A stretch of DNA of 26,438 nt from JBGSON01 sp041739085. GTDB taxonomy: Bacteria > Patescibacteriota > Gracilibacteria > CAIRYL01. Positions 21,914 through 26,438 of the stretch are shown here, piece after piece (positions within the stretch are counted from its first letter, which is position 1; each line of letters starts with the position of its first letter). The notes under the pieces were generated by a model that worked only from the letters and a program-made list of their open reading frames with translations, did not search any database and was not told the origin of the DNA. The stretch lies in contig JBGSON010000024.1 of the NCBI GenBank assembly GCA_041739085.1, positions 1 to 26,438 on the forward strand. Reading direction: 5' to 3'. The position numbers and the translations under genes are program-made.

Positions 21914-22645
21914 TTACAAGGAGGGGTCGAACGAATCGACATCATCGAGATAATCTCCCGTGACATCGATGTTCTCATCAATCACATCGAGATCTCCTGT
22001 AAACCATTCGTCTTCTCCGTCACCGGAAGAGGCGTCCTCCTGGAAATAGAGCCGGTACATGATCTCGACCAGATCTCCGCGCGACATATCTTTCGCGGGA
22101 TACACGTTTCCCGACCGGTCTGAGTCGAGAAGCGCATGATCCTTTGCATACTGCATGTATTTCGAGAACCACTCGTTCACGGGAACATCATTGTACGGTT
22201 TTTCGGTGAGATCCGCGTAGAGTGTGTTCGGATCGATTTCCCCTGCGAGGGTGACGATCTTAAGACTTTCCACGAGATTCACGGTGTTCGTCGGACGGAA
22301 GTCGCCTTCGGGATATCCTTTCACGATATCTCCGTCATATGCAGCCTTGAGATAAGGAGCATACCATTCCGTTGCAGGAGTGTCGGGAAAAGGGAGTTCT
22401 GAGACGGCTTCGGAGATGACGTAATCAAGCGAGAGGAGGATGATCTTCAGCGATTCGACGCGGTTGATGAGCTTATCCGGTTGGAAAGTGCCGTCAGGAT
22501 ACCCTCCGATGATGCCCTGTTCCGAAAGAGCAGCGATCGCTTCATAGTTCTTGTGTGTTGCGGAAACATCCGGAAAAGTCCTTGCATGGGCAGTCCCGGC
22601 GAATGCGAAGAAAGCTGCGAAAAACAGACTGAGAAATTTTTTCAT
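21914..22645 (-). CDS. SLH-domain surface protein with acidic tail
   Basis: Secreted 243-aa protein: signal peptide MKKFLSLFFAAFFAFAGTAHA, then three SLH repeats (about 22-80, 85-140, 145-200) with FPDVSATHKNYEAI, GGYPDGTFQPDKLINRVESLK and KGYPEGDFRPTNTVNLVESLK. The final 45 residues are strongly acidic (many Asp/Glu, few basic), which may bind cations or keep the protein extended. No enzymatic domain. It follows the helical secreted-protein gene by 24 bases on the same strand and shares a pyrimidine-rich TTTATCC(T/A)T element before its ATG with that gene. Confidence 0.9.
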   Translation of the reverse strand: MKKFLSLFFAAFFAFAGTAHARTFPDVSATHKNYEAIAALSEQGIIGGYPDGTFQPDKLINRVESLKIILLSLDYVISEAVSELPFPDTPATEWYAPYLKAAYDGDIVKGYPEGDFRPTNTVNLVESLKIVTLAGEIDPNTLYADLTEKPYNDVPVNEWFSKYMQYAKDHALLDSDRSGNVYPAKDMSRGDLVEIMYRLYFQEDASSGDGEDEWFTGDLDVIDENIDVTGDYLDDVDSFDPSL

Positions 22646-22669
22646 AGTCCAAGGATAAAAATGAGGAAA

Positions 22670-23383
22670 TCAATTGACGCACGCGATCATCGCGGTCTCA
22701 AAATGGAAAACATCCGTCATGAGATCGTCGACGAGAAACTGGAAATATATGGTCGTATTTTCCGCGTACATGACGAGGAGCTCTTTCAATTCCTCATTCG
22801 TCATATCGTCAACGTTCGCATAGTTTTCCTTCATCTTGTTGTAGAAGAGTGCTTCTATGGTATTCTGCGCCTGTTCGAGATCGGCCCGGATATCTTCCAT
22901 GATCGCCCCGGCAGCCGGGCAGTCCTCATCGAGATCTGCTTCGAGAATATCGACGAGCGCGGACACTTCAGCGGTCACGGTCTCATAGTTGGAAATGAAG
23001 AGATCGTGGACTTCTGCAGTCTCCGTCTGGTCAATGGGGCAGTCGGCAGCGGCAAGGATATCGAAAAGACCGTTGAAATTATTCACATGCATGGTCTTCA
23101 CGGCATCAACGACATCTTTCATCTGTGTCCGGACATCTTCGGGAAGCCGGGTCATCGCATCGAGCTTCGCCTTCACCCATGTCGACCGTTTTGTGGACAC
23201 CGACTCGATCCGGTCCAGGAATTTTTGAAATTTCCCTTCTTCGATCCGCTTTTGTATGAGTGCGCAGGGGGAGAGATCTGAACCATCGAGAGGGTTCGCA
23301 ATTTCTGCCCAGGACGGGGAGGATCCTGCGACAAATCCGAGCGCGATCATCGCAAGAAAAAGAAAAGAGAAAATCTTTTTCAT
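22670..23383 (-). CDS. Secreted helical four-cysteine protein, unknown
   Basis: From ATG 23383 the 237-aa product has a signal peptide (MKKIFSFLFLAMIALGFVAGSSPSWAE) and an all-helical mature part with four cysteines at 40, 115, 155 and 235, enough for two disulfides. Acidic residues dominate the second half. The ATG at 23410 would add nine residues ahead of the signal. No family is recognised. It is the first gene of a likely two-gene unit with the SLH protein and has a good promoter. A periplasmic-like or surface-exposed structural or binding role is plausible but not shown. Confidence 0.8.
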   Translation of the reverse strand: MKKIFSFLFLAMIALGFVAGSSPSWAEIANPLDGSDLSPCALIQKRIEEGKFQKFLDRIESVSTKRSTWVKAKLDAMTRLPEDVRTQMKDVVDAVKTMHVNNFNGLFDILAAADCPIDQTETAEVHDLFISNYETVTAEVSALVDILEADLDEDCPAAGAIMEDIRADLEQAQNTIEALFYNKMKENYANVDDMTNEELKELLVMYAENTTIYFQFLVDDLMTDVFHFETAMIACVN

Positions 23384-23414
23384 AGGGAAAGGATAAAATG
23401 ATGGAGACATGCGG

Positions 23415-23444
23415 ATTATCCCGCCATTTTTTATCTTGAGTCAA
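23415..23444 (-). promoter_or_regulatory. Promoter for the helical protein/SLH unit
   Basis: On the minus strand TTGACT (23444-23439) and GATAAT (23420-23415) are separated by 18 bases. The -10 lies 32 bases before the ATG at 23383. It is one of the best two-box promoters in the window. Confidence 0.5.
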
Positions 23445-23508
23445 GAGTTGTTCATGCTTCATTCATGCACGCTCAGTCTTTCACCACATGGTTCTCCTCA
23501 CGAGAGAA

Positions 23509-25797
23509 TCATTCATGAACAGAGGTCTCTGTGTCTTCCTTCTGCTTTTCCTCAAGGAGGACTTTTTTAATGTTCTGAATGACGGCTATCCTTCTCTCCC
23601 ACGTCATCGGCGTTGTTTCAATAATGTCATATGCCGCCTGAAGGGTTTTCAGCATGTCACCCCTGATGATCGATTCATCAATGCCGAACAATTTTTTCAT
23701 GAGACTGAGAAACGGAGTGACTGCCGGATCATCCCCGTCCCCGTTCCTTTCCTTCACCTTGTTCGTTTCCACGACTTCTACGCGGGTAAAGACCATTCTT
23801 CCCGTCTCATCCGGCAGCGGGATGATGTATTCACCGGGATCCGCTCCTTCGATTCTCAGGCCATATTTGGTCTCTATTGCACTTTCCGCGATGGGGGCTC
23901 CTTCTATTCTCACCGTGTCTTCCTCCTGAGGGGATGGAAAGACAATGAACACGCTGTCCTCGGAGAGATGGGTGTGAACATACCCCGCTTCTTCCAGCGC
24001 TGAGAGCGACTGGGCGATGGTGATGAGAATATCAAGCCGGGAAAACAGATTTAAATCGAATGATGCTTCGAGGCTTTCCCTGAGCGTCGCCTTTTTCTCG
24101 ATTTTTTCACGGAGGACCCAGACCCGGTATTCCCCTTTCCTCTCATCGGCCTCAAAAATGACTTCAAAGAGCCCGGGGAAGAGCTTCGTGTATTTCACGC
24201 GGACTTCATTGAGCCGGGATATGAATTGCTCTCTTTCCTCCTTGAATCGCATCGCTTCGTCTTCATTCGAAAATATTTCAGGGATTCCAATATATTTTTT
24301 ACGAAGCATGCTTTCAAATTCAACGAGCGACGTGAGCGTTCCTTTGGTCGTCAAATACCGGCCTATATTACCGCTCTTTCGTATGAAATTTCCGACCATG
24401 ACATTCCCTGCTCCAAAATCCTCATCCCCATCCAGTGGTTCTTCATGAGAGGGAAGAAAGACTGTTTCTTCTTTTTCTCCCGATGGAATTGTCCTTCTCG
24501 GGAGCGAGCCCAGTACCTCCTGGATCTCCGCAAGAGCAGGTCTTACGAATTGTCTTATCCCCAGCTCGTCATCCTCGCCGGGCTCTGATATTTCATCGAT
24601 GAGGTTCATGAGACGACCCGGAGAACAGCCCCGGAGCTCCGCAAGCAGGCCCTTTTCAAGGATGGTATCGAGGAGCATCGAAACATCCCAGCTGAACGGA
24701 CGTTTTCTCCAGTCAGGATCGCACATTCTCGTGACCAGGGATTGTATCCAACTCGGCACAGAAGAGGGATACTCCAGTTTCAGAGACATATTTTGCGCTT
24801 TTATGTGCATCATCCCGAAAGGATTTTTTAAAAAAATATCCGGCGTATTCCCCGTGAGGATATAGTAGAACGTGAGTCCGAGGGCATACATATCGAATGC
24901 GAGCGCGAACCGGTTTTCTTCCACCGGGTCACCTTCGATGTCTGATGGGATTCTGGAAAGAAGGTATTCTCCGGGAATATAGATGGGCGAGCCAAAAGGC
25001 TTCCCTCCGAGTTTGATATCGCGGATATAATCCTCGAATGTCCGGGTGAGATTGAAATCAATGATCCGGGGGTGCTTCCCCATCACACAGACATTTGAAG
25101 GCTTGATGTCTCTGTGGATCAAACCATGGTCATGGAGATGGCGGATTCCTGACACAATCCCTGACATGAGCTTGAGCGCATCTTCAAGGGTGATGAGATT
25201 CTGGTGGACATAATCACAGAGTCCGGTCCCGGCGAGCTCGGATATATTGAACTTTTGTTCATTCTCATCATTGACCTCACCCCAGAACGTGGCGACGTTC
25301 GGGTGGAATGGTATTGTCGTGAGGCGCTTCCTTGCCCTTTGGAAAACACGCTCTTCGTCATTCTCGAGAGCGGAGTTGAATTCGTTCTCGTGCGATTCCC
25401 GCACTGCCATGGAGAGCCCCGTATAGTTTTCCTCCTCGCGGGAAACACGGTGCTGCCCACCGCTCCCGAGTTTTTCCCGTTTCCGGACCGGGACTGCAAT
25501 GGGATATCCGAACAATGCACAGAAGAGGATTTTATTCGTCCGCTCATTTATTTTTCCTTCCATCTCTCCAATGAATCTCGTTTGTTCCTCGCTGAGTTTT
25601 CCTGTTCTCATCATCCGTGCATGGGCTTCGTTCATGATCGACTGAAGAGCCCCATCTTCTTTGAGTTCCTCGAGTGTTTTTGTTTCCATGAGCTTCCGGA
25701 GTTTTCTTCCTGAAGAAAGGATTATTTCACAGATATCCCGGTGAAATCCGGGAAATCTTTCGAGTGCTTCCGATGAGGGGAGATGGATCTCGCTCAC
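23509..25797 (-). CDS. Ser/Thr protein kinase with second degenerate kinase-like domain
   Basis: A 762-aa protein starting at GTG 25797. An N-terminal helical segment (1-100) precedes a Hanks-type kinase domain (about 105-390): glycine loop KLGSGG (109-114), catalytic loop LIHRDIKPSNV (His228, Asp230, Lys232, Asn235), metal loop IIDFNLTR (Asp247; DFN, not DFG), activation segment GSPIYIPGEY, and FDMYALGLTFYYILTG. The ATP-anchoring lysine position reads AVRE (Arg133) rather than AxK. A second block ends in LSALEEAGYVHTHLSEDSVFIVF (about 598-620), aligned with HRDxKPxN but lacking Asp, Lys and Asn, suggesting a pseudokinase. No transmembrane span or PASTA repeat is seen, so it is cytoplasmic. 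It has its own promoter and stands alone. Activity is uncertain because of the changes. Confidence 0.88.
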   Translation of the reverse strand: MSEIHLPSSEALERFPGFHRDICEIILSSGRKLRKLMETKTLEELKEDGALQSIMNEAHARMMRTGKLSEEQTRFIGEMEGKINERTNKILFCALFGYPIAVPVRKREKLGSGGQHRVSREEENYTGLSMAVRESHENEFNSALENDEERVFQRARKRLTTIPFHPNVATFWGEVNDENEQKFNISELAGTGLCDYVHQNLITLEDALKLMSGIVSGIRHLHDHGLIHRDIKPSNVCVMGKHPRIIDFNLTRTFEDYIRDIKLGGKPFGSPIYIPGEYLLSRIPSDIEGDPVEENRFALAFDMYALGLTFYYILTGNTPDIFLKNPFGMMHIKAQNMSLKLEYPSSVPSWIQSLVTRMCDPDWRKRPFSWDVSMLLDTILEKGLLAELRGCSPGRLMNLIDEISEPGEDDELGIRQFVRPALAEIQEVLGSLPRRTIPSGEKEETVFLPSHEEPLDGDEDFGAGNVMVGNFIRKSGNIGRYLTTKGTLTSLVEFESMLRKKYIGIPEIFSNEDEAMRFKEEREQFISRLNEVRVKYTKLFPGLFEVIFEADERKGEYRVWVLREKIEKKATLRESLEASFDLNLFSRLDILITIAQSLSALEEAGYVHTHLSEDSVFIVFPSPQEEDTVRIEGAPIAESAIETKYGLRIEGADPGEYIIPLPDETGRMVFTRVEVVETNKVKERNGDGDDPAVTPFLSLMKKLFGIDESIIRGDMLKTLQAAYDIIETTPMTWERRIAVIQNIKKVLLEEKQKEDTETSVHE

Positions 25798-25831
25798 GAT
25801 GAATCTCTAGGAAAGTGAAGTGAAGGTGAGG

Positions 25832-25860
25832 ATTATAGTGAGAAGAATAATCCTGTTCAA
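25832..25860 (-). promoter_or_regulatory. Promoter for the kinase gene
   Basis: On the minus strand TTGAAC (25860-25855) and a perfect TATAAT (25837-25832) are separated by 17 bases. The -10 ends 34 bases before the GTG at 25797. It is the strongest two-box promoter seen here and supports that start. Confidence 0.6.
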
Positions 25861-25927
25861 GCGTTTTCTCAGAAAAGATCAAATATCGGGAAAAAGCTGA
25901 CTTCAGCACAAGAGGTTAGTAATCAAC

Positions 25928-26143
25928 ATGTTCAAAGTCGGCTACAAAAAAACATCTCGCATCATTCCGAAATGTCCGGTATATGGTCGGGAACCTGCCA
26001 ATGGTTATTTTCAGTTTCATTTTACGGCTGAACTCAAGAAAAAGCGATATATAAGGGAGATTGGCGAAGAGAAGCGCTTTATTGAAGAGGTGTACTTGGA
26101 GGAGCGGGATCAGGTGGAGGATGGGCGGTTGGTGGGAGTTTGA
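25928..26143 (+). CDS. Possible small basic protein, 71 aa
   Basis: Begins MFKVGYKKTSRIIPKCPVYG at ATG 25928, with a charged helical C-terminal half rich in Glu, Lys and Arg. No domain, no signal peptide, no neighbours in the same transcript, and no clear promoter. It could be a genuine small gene or a chance frame; the aromatic and basic content is not obviously random. Confidence 0.35.
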   Translation: MFKVGYKKTSRIIPKCPVYGREPANGYFQFHFTAELKKKRYIREIGEEKRFIEEVYLEERDQVEDGRLVGV

Positions 26144-26287
26144 GTATTAGGGCGAGACGGGAGATAGAACTACCCACTTGTTTTGAAGTGGTCACGAGTT
26201 GTGAGCAGTTGAAGAAGGCTCTTTATTTTTCCTGACAAATTATTGGAATTGTGGAGAATATTTTACCTGACCAAGATTTTGGAAGTT

Positions 26288-26438
26288 TTACAGACCGGTG
26301 TAGCAAACACTGAGCATGTCGTTGCAGATTGGACAGACATTATCCTCATCATAAAGCTCGTATTTTTCCATGAGGTTTTTGCAACCACCGCAGATGTGAT
26401 CAAAGTTATTGAGCTGTTCATTCGGCGTGTTTACGCCA
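26288..26438 (-). CDS. 3' end of a zinc-ribbon protein (partial)
   Basis: Reading in from the right edge, 49 codons stay open to TAA at 26290-26288. The peptide contains HICGGCKNLMEKYEL and NVCPICNDMLSVC, two CxxC knuckles 19 residues apart, typical of a zinc ribbon or treble-clef metal site. The N-terminus is outside the window, so the family cannot be named; it may be a small RNA/DNA-binding protein or the metal-binding tail of a longer one. Confidence 0.6.
   Translation of the reverse strand, partial: GVNTPNEQLNNFDHICGGCKNLMEKYELYDEDNVCPICNDMLSVCYTGL

Larger units (their letters stand above)
25798..26287. other. Largely non-coding stretch at right side
   Basis: Apart from the kinase promoter and a weak 71-codon frame, nothing is recognised here. 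A small hairpin, CCACTT-gttttg-AAGTGG, lies at 26174-26191. There are no tRNA, attC-like or CRISPR patterns. Confidence 0.4.

Noticed and set aside
21914..22645. LPxTG-type sorting signals at the C-termini of the SLH proteins
   Set aside because: None of the secreted proteins in the window ends in a motif, hydrophobic span and basic tail.
23411..23432. Hairpin GCGG...CCGC followed by a T-run as a plus-strand terminator
   Set aside because: No plus-strand gene ends there; the stem is only 4 bp and it overlaps the minus-strand promoter of the helical-protein gene.
23481..24448. Long plus-strand frames over the kinase gene
   Set aside because: They lie antisense to strongly supported coding sequence and have no domain content.
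1..26438. CRISPR array or phage region
   Set aside because: No regularly spaced direct repeats, cas genes, phage structural genes or recombinase are seen.

Overview
The window reads as a chromosomal piece of a small-genome bacterium, most likely from the Candidate Phyla Radiation (CPR); the SLH, sortase and lipoprotein content would fit a Peregrinibacteria-like lineage. This is inferred from gene content, not from a marker gene. UGA is used as a normal stop (for example at 901-903 and 1722-1724), which argues against code-25 Gracilibacteria or Absconditabacteria. None of the roughly 25 start codons examined has a recognisable AGGAGG-type Shine-Dalgarno. Many instead sit 20-40 nt downstream of a -10-like hexamer, so short, SD-less leaders look like the local rule.

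Left part (1-10364): four small unknown genes on the plus strand converge on a minus-strand block of PstS-like lipoprotein, stand-alone (p)ppGpp-hydrolase-like HD protein and shikimate dehydrogenase. An AT-rich plus-strand membrane gene (4620-5042) then faces a MutS gene that stops after about 394 residues, before the clamp and ATPase domains. Next comes a minus-strand pdxS-pdxT-GH1 beta-glucosidase operon and a divergent PlsC/GPAT-like acyltransferase.

Middle (10365-15448): the most unusual region. Two AT-rich genes, a GNAT acetyltransferase and a class I methyltransferase, are each bounded by sequences that behave like integron attC sites: long imperfect palindromes whose R''-like box is the exact complement of the box at the start of the same cassette. 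I read 10609-12236 as a two-cassette array without an integrase in view. It lies beside tRNA-Leu(UAA) and tRNA-Cys(GCA) and a set of short GC-rich palindromes. Beyond it are a lipoprotein, a HAD phosphatase, a Nif3-like protein and an FdtA-like cupin.

Right part (15534-26438): a cell-surface island. It holds a polytopic membrane protein, a sortase with a very long charged cytoplasmic N-terminus, TrmH, an SLH-DM13 protein, a secreted SLH-sortase fusion, a PrsW-type membrane protease, another SLH protein, a secreted four-cysteine helical protein, and a 762-residue Ser/Thr kinase that appears to carry a second, degenerate kinase domain. The plausible joint theme is assembly and sensing of a protein surface layer. 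The last 640 bases hold one weak small gene and the 3' end of a zinc-ribbon gene.
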